From: Flavobacteriales bacterium
GTDB taxonomy: Bacteria; Bacteroidota; Bacteroidia; Flavobacteriales_F; PHOS-HE28
NCBI GenBank assembly: GCA_019638115.1
Contig: JAHBUK010000001.1
Span: forward strand, 1,072,238-1,136,237
Direction: 5' to 3'
Length of the DNA: 64,000 bases
The notes beneath the pieces were generated by a model. It was not told where the DNA came from, did not search any database, and was given only the letters and a program-made list of their open reading frames with translations. The stretch's first letter is position 1. Each line of letters opens with the position of its first letter. The translations under genes and the position numbers were made by a program. Below are positions 52,421 through 60,966 of this stretch, in pieces.

Positions 52421-53833
52421 CTACTTCAAGCCCCGCCCCAGCAGCAGGTCCATGTAGAACCCGGGCTTCTTCAGCCTTGCCCGCAGGTCGAGGTCGGTGA
52501 ACATGCTGCTGATGGTATCGGCCAGCGCAGGGTTCTTGTTGGCGCGGTCCACCACGAAGTCGAAGAGCCAGGCCTTGTCCGCGAGCTGCTGCAGGCGGGA
52601 GCTGATGGCCAGTTCCTGGCCCAGACGACGCCATACGCGGGCATCGTAGGAGTGGAGCAGGGTGTGTGGGATGGGAGCATCGGTCGAGCGTAGTGCGGCT
52701 CCGGAACCGGCCTCCTCGGCTGAACTGCTCTTCGCACTTAGCTCAGAGTGCCCCCGCTCGGCCTCCCCACTTGAACTGAGCTTTGCGCCTTGACCGGTGT
52801 GCCCCCTCCGGAGGAGGGGGAGAATGCTCTGCTGTGACGCTTTTTCAAGTGCTTCGCACGCCACATCCGCCGCATGCATGCCGCTGATCATGGCGTGGCT
52901 GATGCCTTCGCCGGTGAAGGGGTCGATCAGGTGGCCGGCATCGCCGATCAGCAAGTAGCCATCGCCGCTCAAAGGGCGGCGCTTGCTGGCCAGCGGAAGT
53001 CCCATGCCTTGCACGGGGCCATCCAAGGTGGCGTGTGCGAAGCGCTCTTTCAAGGAGGGGTGTTCGGCCAGCAGCTTCAGCAGGAGCTTCTTCAGGTCGG
53101 CCTTGCGCTTGCGCACCACGTCGCTGCGCAGCCCCAGGCCCACGTTGGCGCGCCCGTTCGGCAATGGAAATACCCAGAGGTATCCGGGCAGCAGTTCTTT
53201 CAGGAAGATGAGCTCGATGAAGCCATCCGCATCCAAGCCTTTCACGTTGCTGTAGTAGGCCCGTACGCCGGCCGCGTGGTGGCGCGGTTCCATGCCCAGG
53301 CCGGCCACATGCCGCGCGAAGTGCGAATTGGCGCCGCTGGCATCGAGGATCAGGGGTGTGGTGATCGAGCTTTGACCAAGGTCTTCAAGCGTTACCCGCC
53401 AACCTTCCTTGATGCGCTCGAACGCTTTGGCGGCGGTGCCCTCCAGCACGGTTATGCCTGGCGCGGTCTTCACCCGCTGGAACAGGAGGTCATCGAAGTC
53501 CAAACGGGGTAGAATGGCGCCAGGGGCTTCTCCGATGCCGGTCTCCCGCCTGAAGGGTACCCGCAGGGACTTGCCTCCGGGCGCTACGAAGGTGACCCCC
53601 CAACTCGGCATGCGGTGCGCGTCGATCTTCACGCGGTCCACCAACTCGGGCGCCACACGTTCCAGGGTGCGCATCACCTTGCCGCTCAGGGCATCGCCGC
53701 ACACCTTGTCGCGTGGGAACACGGCTTTCTCCACCAGCACTGCTTCCACACCACGTTTGGCCAGTTGAAGGGCTGCCGAGCAGCCCCCCGGCCCGCCTCC
53801 AAGGATCAGCACCGGTGCGTGCATGCTGCTCAT
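52421..53833 (-). CDS. Geranylgeranyl reductase family FAD oxidoreductase carrying an in-frame repeat insertion
   Basis: A 470-residue FAD protein of the geranylgeranyl reductase family. The Rossmann motif LGGGPGGCSAALQLAK and the second FAD motif LLIGDAGHLIDPFTGEGIS are intact. It likely saturates isoprenoid chains or acts on a related lipid. Between the second FAD site and the C-terminal helix YDARVWRRLGQELAIS, about 55 residues interrupt the usual spacing: they are low-complexity, with two copies of a 17-residue unit (AKLSSSGEAERGHSE and AKSSSAEEAGSGAAL). Start overlaps the pheS stop by four bases (ATGA). Confidence 0.88.
   Translation of the reverse strand: MSSMHAPVLILGGGPGGCSAALQLAKRGVEAVLVEKAVFPRDKVCGDALSGKVMRTLERVAPELVDRVKIDAHRMPSWGVTFVAPGGKSLRVPFRRETGIGEAPGAILPRLDFDDLLFQRVKTAPGITVLEGTAAKAFERIKEGWRVTLEDLGQSSITTPLILDASGANSHFARHVAGLGMEPRHHAAGVRAYYSNVKGLDADGFIELIFLKELLPGYLWVFPLPNGRANVGLGLRSDVVRKRKADLKKLLLKLLAEHPSLKERFAHATLDGPVQGMGLPLASKRRPLSGDGYLLIGDAGHLIDPFTGEGISHAMISGMHAADVACEALEKASQQSILPLLRRGHTGQGAKLSSSGEAERGHSELSAKSSSAEEAGSGAALRSTDAPIPHTLLHSYDARVWRRLGQELAISSRLQQLADKAWLFDFVVDRANKNPALADTISSMFTDLDLRARLKKPGFYMDLLLGRGLK
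52708..52809. repeat. 51-bp tandem repeat inserted in frame in the reductase gene
   Basis: Two 51-bp units (52708-52758 and 52759-52809) share CGGCCTCC, TGAACTG, GCNCTT and GTGCCCCC at matching positions, so the peptide repeats every 17 residues. An 8-bp hairpin CCCCCTCC/GGAGGGGG (52802-52820) lies at the end. The unit length is a multiple of three, so the reading frame is kept. Confidence 0.7.
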
Positions 53834-54906
53834 CCGCGGAATGTGCCCGCTGCGAACTGGTCCAGGAAACGCACGTCGTTCTCCCAGTAGAGGCGCAGAT
53901 CAGGCACGCGGTAGAGCAACTGTGCGATGCGCTCCACACCCATGCCCAGCGCGAAGCCGCTGTAGCGCTGCGGATCGATGCCGCAGTTGGCCAGCACGGC
54001 GGGGTCCACCATGCCGCAACCCATGATCTCCACCCAGCCGCTGTGTTTGCACACGTTGCATCCGGGCCCACCACAGATGGTGCAGCTCATGTCCACCTCG
54101 GCACTGGGCTCGGTGAAGGGGAAGTAGCTGGGCCGCAGGCGGATCGAGACCTCTGGCCCGAAGAGGCTCTTGGTGAAGTAGTCCAGGGTGCCTTTCAGCT
54201 CCGCGAAGCTCACGCCCTCGTCCACGTAGAGTGCTTCCACCTGGTGGAACATGCAGTGCGCCCGGGCGCTGATAGCCTCGTTGCGGTAAACGCGGCCGGG
54301 GCTGATGGTGCGGAAGGGCGGCTTGCCGCTCTCCATCACACGCACCTGAACGCTGCTGGTGTGGGTGCGCAGGGCCAGGCCCTCGACTCCGCCTGCCTGT
54401 CCGGCAGGCCCATCTCCACCGTTGTTCGAGCGTACGAAGAACGTGTCCTGCATGTCGCGTGCAGGGTGGTCCGGCGGGAAGTTGAGGGCGCTGAAATTGT
54501 GGTGGTCGTCCTCCACCTCGGGGCCTTGGCTTACGGTGTAGCCGATGCGTGCGAACACCTCCACGATGCGTTGGCGCACGATGGTGATGGGGTGCAGGCT
54601 GCCGTTGTGTGCGGTGGAGGCCGGTGCGCTTACATCCACCTGCGGACCACTGCTTGCGGATCCGTTGGAAGCCGCCTGCTTCAGTTCATCTACGCGCGCC
54701 TGTGCCGCCTGCTTCAGTTGGTTGAGGCGCTGGCCGAAGGCGCGCTTCTCCTCTGGCGGCACCTGCTTGAAATCGTCGAACAGGGCGGTGATGCTGCCGT
54801 TGCGGCCCAGCAGGGCGATGCGCAGGCGTTCGGCCTCATCGGCGTTGGCCGCTTGTGCGCCGGACACTTCGGCCTCCAGTTGTGCTATGCGTTGTTCCAG
54901 GCTCAT
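53830..54906 (-). CDS. pheS: Phenylalanyl-tRNA synthetase alpha subunit
   Basis: A 358-residue class II synthetase subunit. Visible: N-terminal coiled coil (RIAQLEAEVSGAQ), motif 2 GRVYRNEAISARAHCMFHQ and motif 3 region GFALGMGVERIAQLLY. A palindromic insertion near 54381-54412 adds GGDGPAGQAGGVEG before LALRTHTSSVQVR compared with relatives. The gene is the middle of an operon with a PPIase upstream and the reductase downstream, each with a four-base overlap. Confidence 0.96.
   Translation of the reverse strand: MSLEQRIAQLEAEVSGAQAANADEAERLRIALLGRNGSITALFDDFKQVPPEEKRAFGQRLNQLKQAAQARVDELKQAASNGSASSGPQVDVSAPASTAHNGSLHPITIVRQRIVEVFARIGYTVSQGPEVEDDHHNFSALNFPPDHPARDMQDTFFVRSNNGGDGPAGQAGGVEGLALRTHTSSVQVRVMESGKPPFRTISPGRVYRNEAISARAHCMFHQVEALYVDEGVSFAELKGTLDYFTKSLFGPEVSIRLRPSYFPFTEPSAEVDMSCTICGGPGCNVCKHSGWVEIMGCGMVDPAVLANCGIDPQRYSGFALGMGVERIAQLLYRVPDLRLYWENDVRFLDQFAAGTFRG
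54383..54409. repeat. Small palindromic insertion inside pheS
   Basis: TCGACTCCGC (54383-54392) overlaps a hairpin GCCTGCC, loop TGTCC, GGCAGGC (54391-54409). The 10-mer TCGACTCCGC also occurs inside sodA at 43076-43085; both encode GVEG on the coding strand. Confidence 0.55.
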
Positions 54907-55610
54907 CGGGTGCTTCGCAGATACATGCGGACGTCTTTCACAGGGCGATCGTAGGTGTTGCAGGGCAAGGCTGCCAAGGCCTCCACCACATCCATTCCTT
55001 CCACCACCTGGCCGAACACGGTGTAGCCGCCGTCCAGGTGGGGGGTGCCGCCCAAGCGGGCATAAGTGGCGCGGTCCTGCTCGCTGTAGCTCACGTTGCG
55101 CCCATCGGCCGTGTTGCGTTCCGCGATGCGGTCCAGGTCTTGTTTGCGGTAGCTGTTGCCAAGCACGATGTAGAACTGCATCGGGTCCGAACGCATGCCG
55201 GGGTTCCGGTCATCGCCTTCGCGCGCAGCGGCCAATGCTCCCCGCCGGTGTATGAGACCGGGCTTGATCTCGGGCTCGAGCGTGCCCTCCTGCGCATAGC
55301 TGTCCAGGGCTGCGCCGGGCGGCGCGTGTTTGCTGGCGGGGTTGCCGCCCTGCACCAACAGGCCCGGTATGGCGCGGTGGAAGAGCAGGCTGTCGTAGGC
55401 CTTCGCCGCCATGTTGCGCAGGAAGTTGTCGCGGTGGATCGGGGTCTCGTTGTACAGCTCCACGCGGATCACCCCCAGTTCGGTCCGGATCTCCACTTCC
55501 ACCCGCTTCTCGGGCCGCGGGCTCTGCGCAAGGCCGGGGAACAGCAGCGCCCCGAACAGGAGCACGGCGAGCAGCCTTGGCACAGGGGGTGGCGTGAGGA
55601 CCGGTTGCAT
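54903..55610 (-). CDS. Secreted cyclophilin-type peptidyl-prolyl isomerase
   Basis: A 235-residue protein with a signal peptide (RLLAVLLFGALLFPGLAQ). The cyclophilin core shows LGVIRVELYNETPIHRDNF, YDSLLFHRAIPGLLVQGG and GGYTVFGQVVEGMDVV. It assists proline isomerisation in the periplasm. ATG 55610 fits the signal peptide. It overlaps pheS by four bases. Confidence 0.92.
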   Translation of the reverse strand: MQPVLTPPPVPRLLAVLLFGALLFPGLAQSPRPEKRVEVEIRTELGVIRVELYNETPIHRDNFLRNMAAKAYDSLLFHRAIPGLLVQGGNPASKHAPPGAALDSYAQEGTLEPEIKPGLIHRRGALAAAREGDDRNPGMRSDPMQFYIVLGNSYRKQDLDRIAERNTADGRNVSYSEQDRATYARLGGTPHLDGGYTVFGQVVEGMDVVEALAALPCNTYDRPVKDVRMYLRSTR

Positions 55611-55613
55611 GAT

Positions 55614-55621
55614 TACATTTG
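55614..55621 (+). promoter_or_regulatory. -7 promoter element for the lipoprotein gene
   Basis: TACATTTG exactly matches TAnnTTTG; the ATG is 69 bases downstream. It sits only three bases beyond the divergent PPIase start. Confidence 0.45.
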
Positions 55622-55689
55622 GGCGGCCCGGCCATGGCCGCGAACGCCTTTCGGCGTGCCATTCCGACGCTGGCCCCAAAAGTAACCCA

Positions 55690-56079
55690 ATGTCCATACG
55701 CTCCATTCGCCGCATCCTTCTGCCCGTTCTGGCCTTTGCCCTGCTTGCCCCGATCATGTCGGGTTGCAACAAGGAGAAGCCTACCACCGTGGTGATCATC
55801 GTGAAGGATGCCAACGGCAACACCGTACCGGGTGCCTACGTGAAGTTGTATGCCAACCCGGCCTTTCCCCTCGCCGATCCCACACGTCTCGACAAGGAGG
55901 CCACCACCAACTCCTCCGGCCGCGCCGAGTTCGATTATTCGGACTTCTACAAGCAGGGCCAATCCGGCTTTGCGGTGCTGGACATCCTGAGCACCACCAC
56001 GGGCTTCATCGGCCAAGGCATCATCAAGGTGCTGGAAGAGGAGACCAACGAGGAAACGGTGTTCCTCGAACCGGCATAG
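55690..56079 (+). CDS. Lipoprotein with a carboxypeptidase-regulatory-like (Ig-like) domain
   Basis: A 129-residue protein with a lipoprotein signal (ALLAPIMSGCNKEK). The rest is one beta-sandwich of the CarboxypepD-reg type (VIIVKDANGNTVPGAYVKLY, TNSSGRAEFDY). Surface or periplasmic; role unknown. Confidence 0.78.
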   Translation: MSIRSIRRILLPVLAFALLAPIMSGCNKEKPTTVVIIVKDANGNTVPGAYVKLYANPAFPLADPTRLDKEATTNSSGRAEFDYSDFYKQGQSGFAVLDILSTTTGFIGQGIIKVLEEETNEETVFLEPA

Positions 56080-56088
56080 TCGGTGTTA

Positions 56089-56424
56089 TCAGTTCGTGCT
56101 GAAGTAGCCCAGCACGGCCTCTTTCATCAGGCGCTCCTGCTCTTCCGGTCCCAAAGCGGGCAAGTCCTTCACCCGCTCGAAGTGTGGCCATCCGTCGGCA
56201 TCGCGCCCCAGTTCGCGATAGTAGCCGAAGGGTAGCAGGGTAACGCAGATGCCGATGTGCATCAGGTTCACCTTCTCGTCCTTCTTGAACTCGCGGGCGC
56301 CTTGCCCAAGTTCCTGCACACCGATGAGGAAAAGCAGGGCGTTGAGGTCCAGCGTTCCGGCATCGAAACGGGCTGAAAGTTCCTTAACGAGATCGCGCCA
56401 GCGTTTTTCGAATGCGAGGTCCAA
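56089..56424 (-). CDS. Conserved Bacteroidota hypothetical protein
   Basis: A 111-residue soluble protein (DLAFEKRWRDLVKELSARFD, LLFLIGVQELGQGAREF, MHIGICVTLLPFGYY). I recognise the pattern as a conserved family without function in Flavobacteriales. The likely start is TTG 56424; the ORF extension to 56625 reads through the 8-bp repeat and is not part of the protein. Confidence 0.72.
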   Translation of the reverse strand: MDLAFEKRWRDLVKELSARFDAGTLDLNALLFLIGVQELGQGAREFKKDEKVNLMHIGICVTLLPFGYYRELGRDADGWPHFERVKDLPALGPEEQERLMKEAVLGYFSTN

Positions 56425-56435
56425 GGGAGTAAGAG

Positions 56436-56481
56436 GATGTGGAGATGTGAAGATGTGAAGATGTAGAGATGTAGAGATGTG
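56436..56481. repeat. 8-bp tandem repeat (VNTR) upstream of the TTG-started gene
   Basis: GATGTGGA, GATGTGAA, GATGTGAA, GATGTAGA, GATGTAGA, GATGTG: nearly six units of 8 bp. It lies 12 bases from the start of the minus-strand gene and 144 bases from cvpA. Eight is not a multiple of three, so unit-number changes would shift spacing. Confidence 0.75.
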
Positions 56482-56624
56482 TTGCTTCGGCAAGCTTCGC
56501 AATGACGTGATGGGGATGCTGAAAGGAGCGCAAAGATGCGCTTTGTGATGGGTGTTGTGCAGCACTTGAGATGGAAGCCTGAGCGCAGGCCATCTTCGCA
56601 TTGTATGCATCTTCACGCCCTGCA

Positions 56625-57146
56625 ATGAATTGGTTCGATTGGGTCTTGGTCGCCTTGTTCTGCTGGGCCGCGTTCAGCGGTTTCCGGCGAGGCCTGTTGG
56701 TGGAATTGGCCGCCTTGGTGGCGCTGGTGCTGGGCATTTGGGCGGGCATACACTTCAGTGATCGCGTGGGGGCCGCCATCGGTCTGGATCCGGAGCGCAC
56801 CGCGGTCGCCTTCCTGGTCACCTTGGTGGCGGTGCTCATCGCGGTGCACCTCTTGGCCAGGGCGCTCACCAAAGCCGTGGACATGGCCCTGTTGGGCATG
56901 CCTAACCGGATAACCGGGGCCCTATTCGCATTACTGCGATCGGTCTTCCTGTGGAGCGTGCTCTTCAACCTGCTTGCCGGGTGGTCCGATGGTCGTTTGC
57001 CGCCAGCGGAGGTGCGACAGGGATCCGCGCTTTACGGCCCGGTACGCGCATCAGCTCCATTCCTGTTGCCCGACCTTGGCGAGACCACGTGGGTGATGCA
57101 GGTGGTGGACCAGCTGAAGCAGGAGGCCGAGGAGCTGGCGCGATGA
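56625..57146 (+). CDS. cvpA: CvpA family membrane protein
   Basis: A 173-residue protein with four membrane helices (WFDWVLVALFCWAAFSGF, LAALVALVLGIWAG, AVAFLVTLVAVLIAVHLLA, ALFALLRSVFLWSVLFNLLA). The pattern FRRGLLVELAAL is typical of CvpA, a protein linked to colicin V production, purine genes and envelope integrity. ATG 56625 is the family start. Confidence 0.88.
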   Translation: MNWFDWVLVALFCWAAFSGFRRGLLVELAALVALVLGIWAGIHFSDRVGAAIGLDPERTAVAFLVTLVAVLIAVHLLARALTKAVDMALLGMPNRITGALFALLRSVFLWSVLFNLLAGWSDGRLPPAEVRQGSALYGPVRASAPFLLPDLGETTWVMQVVDQLKQEAEELAR

Positions 57147-57181
57147 GCCCCGTGGGCAAGTACGCTTGGGTGCAGTGTTCC

Positions 57182-58468
57182 CTATTTCCCGAAAGAACCC
57201 GAACGCTTGTTCAGCGCGGGTAGTAGGGCGTTGAAAGCCCATGTGGCCACGATCACCAGCAGGGGTAGTGCCGGTGCCTTGAAACGGGCGTCCACGCTGG
57301 ATATTCCTGCGGAGAAGAGGATGGCAGCGGAGATAACGAGCAGCAAGAGGAGCTCGTTGTTCAGGTGCTTGAACCTGGCCAGCACCAGAAGCAGCCCCAG
57401 CAACAGCGTTCCGGTGAGCAGCAGGGCCAGTCCGACCAGGCCCATGCCCAGGGCCGAGCGTTTGCCGAAATACTGCCGGATGTGGCCTCGACCCGGTGCC
57501 GCGAGCGTGCCCAGTGTTTTGCGCAACTGTGCCGTGGACCAAGCGATGGGATGTTCGAGCAAGGTGTTTCGCACATCCTGGCGCAAGGTGTTGAAGTATG
57601 CCGCTACCTGGGCACGGTCCTCCCAATCGGTGGCCATGGATCGGCCGTGCAGTTCCTGCAGGTAGCCGGAAGCGCGCTGATCCTGTGCGCGGGTCAACAC
57701 TTCCGGCAGGTGGAAATAGGCGGCGGCCACTGGGCCACTGTCTGAAAGCATGAAGCGCCCAGTGCGCGCCTGGTTGCGCATCATCCAAGGCAGAACGGAT
57801 AGCGCCAGGGTGATGGCGAACAGCACGTGACCACGGGATGCGCGGTGGTGCAGGAGTGCGTGAGCAGTCCCTGCTACAAGTCCGATGGCGAGCGCGTTCG
57901 GACGGAACCAGGTGGCCAGTGCGAAACACAGCGCGGCAAGCACCATGTGCTGTGGTTCGCGCCCTTTGACCAGGAGCAGCGTGCCACACAGAACCGCAGT
58001 AATGAACACCGCTTCGGTGAGGATGCTGCCGGAGAGGATGATGTCCGTTGGATCGATCGCCACCCATCCCGCCGCGAAGAAAGCCCACCTCGTGTGCAAG
58101 CCAGTGCGCATTGCCAGCGCATGCACCAGCGGGACCTTCGCTGCGGATAGCAACACTTGCACACACAACACCAGCCCGAGGTGGCCTCCCAACAAGTGGA
58201 TCAGGAACGGATACCCCGGCATGCGCGTGGTGTCCGGCACGTCCAGCGGATGGAACAGGCTGTACACGCCATGCTGCAGGTTCATCGCCAGGGCGAGGTA
58301 GTAGCCCGGGTCGAAGTGCAGATGCCAGCCTTGCGTTGCATGGAAAAGCGCGAAAGCGGCACGCAGAAGCATGGCCAGTAGGAACAGGCCGAGAATACCG
58401 CGACGGCCATCAAGCGCGTGCACTACCCGGGGCGTCCGTGGCATGCTTGTCCGGTCCATCGCGGACAT
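57182..58468 (-). CDS. GT39/ArnT-like membrane glycosyltransferase
   Basis: A 428-residue protein with about ten membrane helices. The loop after helix 1, HFDPGYYLALAMNLQHG, contains the Asp typical of GT-C glycosyltransferases, and RMPGYPFLIHLLGG follows. It probably transfers a sugar from a polyprenyl-phosphate donor on the periplasmic face. Acceptor unknown. The start at 58468 is not certain; ATG 58457 is another option. Confidence 0.7.
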   Translation of the reverse strand: MSAMDRTSMPRTPRVVHALDGRRGILGLFLLAMLLRAAFALFHATQGWHLHFDPGYYLALAMNLQHGVYSLFHPLDVPDTTRMPGYPFLIHLLGGHLGLVLCVQVLLSAAKVPLVHALAMRTGLHTRWAFFAAGWVAIDPTDIILSGSILTEAVFITAVLCGTLLLVKGREPQHMVLAALCFALATWFRPNALAIGLVAGTAHALLHHRASRGHVLFAITLALSVLPWMMRNQARTGRFMLSDSGPVAAAYFHLPEVLTRAQDQRASGYLQELHGRSMATDWEDRAQVAAYFNTLRQDVRNTLLEHPIAWSTAQLRKTLGTLAAPGRGHIRQYFGKRSALGMGLVGLALLLTGTLLLGLLLVLARFKHLNNELLLLLVISAAILFSAGISSVDARFKAPALPLLVIVATWAFNALLPALNKRSGSFGK

Positions 58469-58480
58469 CGGCGGAAAGAC

Positions 58481-58966
58481 TTACTGGGCCTCGGTGGCGG
58501 GGGCGGCAGGGGGGGCGCTGTACTTGTGTACACGCACCGCATTCATGCCCTTGGGTCCGCGCTCCAGGTCGTAGGTCACCACGTCGCCTTCCTTCACCTC
58601 CTCGTCCAAGCCGCTCACGTGCACGAAATAGCGCTCCTGCGAACCTTGTTCAATGATGAAGCCGAAGCCTTTGGAGTGATCGAAGAAATCCACACGTCCG
58701 GTGCGCACGGCATCAGCATCGGCCTGAGAGCGACGGGGAACACCCAACTCGATGCTTTCCGCATCCACCTCCACCCGCTTCTTGTTGGGGTCAGGAGGGG
58801 TGTTGGTGATCATGCCATTCTCATCCACGTAAGCGAGCATGCTCTCGAAGCTTCCACCGCCGGAGTTCGCCTTGCGCTCCTCCTTTTTCTGTTGCTTCTC
58901 TTCCCGCTTTTTCAGGCGGTTCTTCTCTTTTTCGCGCTTGCTGAAGGTGGACTGGGATCTGGCCAT
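58481..58966 (-). CDS. Cold-shock domain protein with basic N-terminal extension
   Basis: A 161-residue protein. Residues 1-35 are strongly basic (SKREKEKNRLKKREEKQQ), a linker follows, then a cold-shock domain with RNP1 KGFGFI and RNP2 YFVHV. The N-terminal extension is usual for the Bacteroidota CSD subgroup that binds RNA. ATG 58966 fits the family start (MARSQSTFSKREK). Confidence 0.9.
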   Translation of the reverse strand: MARSQSTFSKREKEKNRLKKREEKQQKKEERKANSGGGSFESMLAYVDENGMITNTPPDPNKKRVEVDAESIELGVPRRSQADADAVRTGRVDFFDHSKGFGFIIEQGSQERYFVHVSGLDEEVKEGDVVTYDLERGPKGMNAVRVHKYSAPPAAPATEAQ

Positions 58967-59043
58967 GTGTGGTGTTCGTACTGCGGCTTTTTGTCGTTCC
59001 GCGAGCATGAAGGTACGCTTTCCTTGCTCAACCGACCGGAACG

Positions 59044-60288
59044 CTAGTGTTCACGGGCCATTGAGAGGCTTGCCCGCCGTACTTGGAAGGTGAAATACAG
59101 CATGCTGATACCGGCTGCAAGAGCCACCGGAATGGTGAGCCAACTGGTGTAAGGTACCAGGCCGGTCCGGTGCAATACGAACACTACGCTACCAGCCATG
59201 AAGAGTAGCCGGAACACTTCAAGAGGAACCGCCCACTTGCGCGCCTGCAGGATGCCGCCCCAGCTGGTGATCATGAGGAAAAGTCCGATCGTGAGCACCA
59301 CGCGGTCCAACGCGCTCAACGGCCAGGCCATGTTGATGGCCACGAACATATAGCCCATGCCCAGTGCCACTTGGGCCACCAGGTAGCCGGTCATATTGGG
59401 GAAGGGCTCGCTGCGGTACTTCACTTGTTGATCCAAGTTGTATCCGATCACAGCTGGCGGTGGTTCGTCGCACACATCGGCCGGCCGCCAGCCGGTTGGC
59501 ATGAACCACAGCCTGATCTTGTCCCACCAACTCTTGGTGTGCCAAGCATCGCTCCACAACTGCCGCCAGTACTGGAAGTTCACATAGATCGGGTCCCAGG
59601 TGCGGGGTGGGTGCGTAATGCCGTAGCACACGGGTTCCTTCTCCTCCTCGTAGCTGCCGAAGAGCTTGTCCCAGATGATCAGGAACTCCGAGTAGTTCTT
59701 GTCGATGTACTGCGGATTCACGCCATGGTGTACGCGGTGGTGGCTGGGGGTAACGAAGTACTTCTCCACCCAGCCCATGCGGCCGATCAGGCGTGTGTGG
59801 TGCCAGTAGGCGAGGAGTAGATGCACTGCGGCCACTGAATAGACCTGCTCGGGGGAAAAGCCGATGAGCACCAGCACCCAATCGAAGAATGCGAACTGGA
59901 AGATGCGTTGCGTGAAGCTGGCGCGGATGCCCACCGAGAGGTTCATCTCCTCGCTGCTGTGGTGCGGCATGTGCGCAGCCCAGAACACGTTCACGCGGTG
60001 GCCCGTACGGTGGAACCAGTAGAACACGAAATCGGAGATGATCAGCAGGCCCAGCATGCTGTACCACGTGGTGGGCACTTGCCATGGCGCGAACTGGTAG
60101 AGCCAGCCGTACCACTTGTACACGAAGAAGGCCACCGCCAGGTTGATGCACTGGTTGCCAATGCCCGTGCCCAGGTTCGTGATCGTGTCCTGGAAGTTGT
60201 AGATCCCGTTCTTCACCCGGATGCTGTAGATGATCTCGAACAGCAGCAGGGCCACCACAATGGGGGTGATGAAGGCGTAAACGTTCAT
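59044..60288 (-). CDS. Sterol desaturase / fatty acid hydroxylase family protein
   Basis: A 414-residue membrane protein with the eight-histidine iron site: HRTGH, HMPHH and HHRVHH, in that order (positions about 93, 108 and 180). Four C-terminal helices add a second membrane domain, as in alkylglycerol monooxygenase-like (TMEM195) proteins. Substrate is a lipid, not defined. Confidence 0.9.
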   Translation of the reverse strand: MNVYAFITPIVVALLLFEIIYSIRVKNGIYNFQDTITNLGTGIGNQCINLAVAFFVYKWYGWLYQFAPWQVPTTWYSMLGLLIISDFVFYWFHRTGHRVNVFWAAHMPHHSSEEMNLSVGIRASFTQRIFQFAFFDWVLVLIGFSPEQVYSVAAVHLLLAYWHHTRLIGRMGWVEKYFVTPSHHRVHHGVNPQYIDKNYSEFLIIWDKLFGSYEEEKEPVCYGITHPPRTWDPIYVNFQYWRQLWSDAWHTKSWWDKIRLWFMPTGWRPADVCDEPPPAVIGYNLDQQVKYRSEPFPNMTGYLVAQVALGMGYMFVAINMAWPLSALDRVVLTIGLFLMITSWGGILQARKWAVPLEVFRLLFMAGSVVFVLHRTGLVPYTSWLTIPVALAAGISMLYFTFQVRRASLSMAREH

Positions 60289-60392
60289 GGTGAACGAAGG
60301 TAGGATGAAGCCTGAGTTACCACCTTGGTCCGTCCGCTACAGTGCTGCTACCGACCCAACCTCAGTCGAGGTTCCAGCCAGGCTTGGATCTC

Positions 60393-60728
60393 TTATGCAC
60401 TGCGCTTCCCTTCAGCAACTGCGATGGTGAGCTCGTACAGTTCGTCCTGTGTCGCTTCCACCCGCATCCCTTCCTTTCGCAATAGTAGCAACGCCAAACC
60501 AAGCCCCGTGCGTTTGTTCCCGTCCAACCAAGGATGCCTGATGATTATGCTCTCCATCAGGGCAGCCGCCTTCGCGGCAGGCGTTGGATACAGGTCCTCG
60601 CCTCCGAAGGTCTGGTAAGGCCTTGCCAACGCGGCTTCCACACCACCCTCATCACGAATGCCATTTGCTCCCCCGAACTCCTTGATGGATCGTTCGTGGA
60701 AGCGCTCCGCCAGTGCGCGCGAGATCAT
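60393..60728 (-). CDS. doc: Doc/Fic family death-on-curing toxin
   Basis: A 111-residue protein with the Fic motif HPWLDGNKRTGL and the N-terminal helix of Doc toxins. Doc enzymes modify EF-Tu. Its start overlaps the antitoxin stop by four bases (ATGA), as expected for a toxin-antitoxin pair. Confidence 0.9.
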   Translation of the reverse strand: MISRALAERFHERSIKEFGGANGIRDEGGVEAALARPYQTFGGEDLYPTPAAKAAALMESIIIRHPWLDGNKRTGLGLALLLLRKEGMRVEATQDELYELTIAVAEGKRSA

Positions 60729-60913
60729 TTGGCCAAGCGTGCAAGTACGTCCCGATTCTCTTCAATGATGCGTTCGATCATTGCATCATCATCATCCTTA
60801 TCGGCCGATGCGATCTTTAGTTCATCAAGCAGTTCAATGAGCTTAAGCAGCGCCTTATCGGAAAGCCCTTCTATGGCCTTCGTTGCCTTATCGCGTAGTT
60901 CCTTGGTGCTCAT
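60725..60913 (-). CDS. Antitoxin partner of Doc
   Basis: A 62-residue acidic protein (AIEGLSDKALLKLIELLDEL, then a very acidic stretch) encoded directly upstream of doc. The sequence is not the classical Phd; assignment is by position and size. Confidence 0.7.
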   Translation of the reverse strand: MSTKELRDKATKAIEGLSDKALLKLIELLDELKIASADKDDDDAMIERIIEENRDVLARLAK

Positions 60914-60966
60914 GGTATGCGCCGCAGCACGGCGAGGGTGTATGGTCCTCCCAAGTTACACCTCCT

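Noticed and set aside
53713..54954. 413-residue ORF antisense to pheS
   Set aside because: Shadow of pheS; no motif and no plausible start region.
56425..56625. N-terminal extension of the hypothetical protein rich in His-Ile-Ser-Thr
   Set aside because: It is the translation of the 8-bp tandem repeat; the conserved protein begins at TTG 56424.
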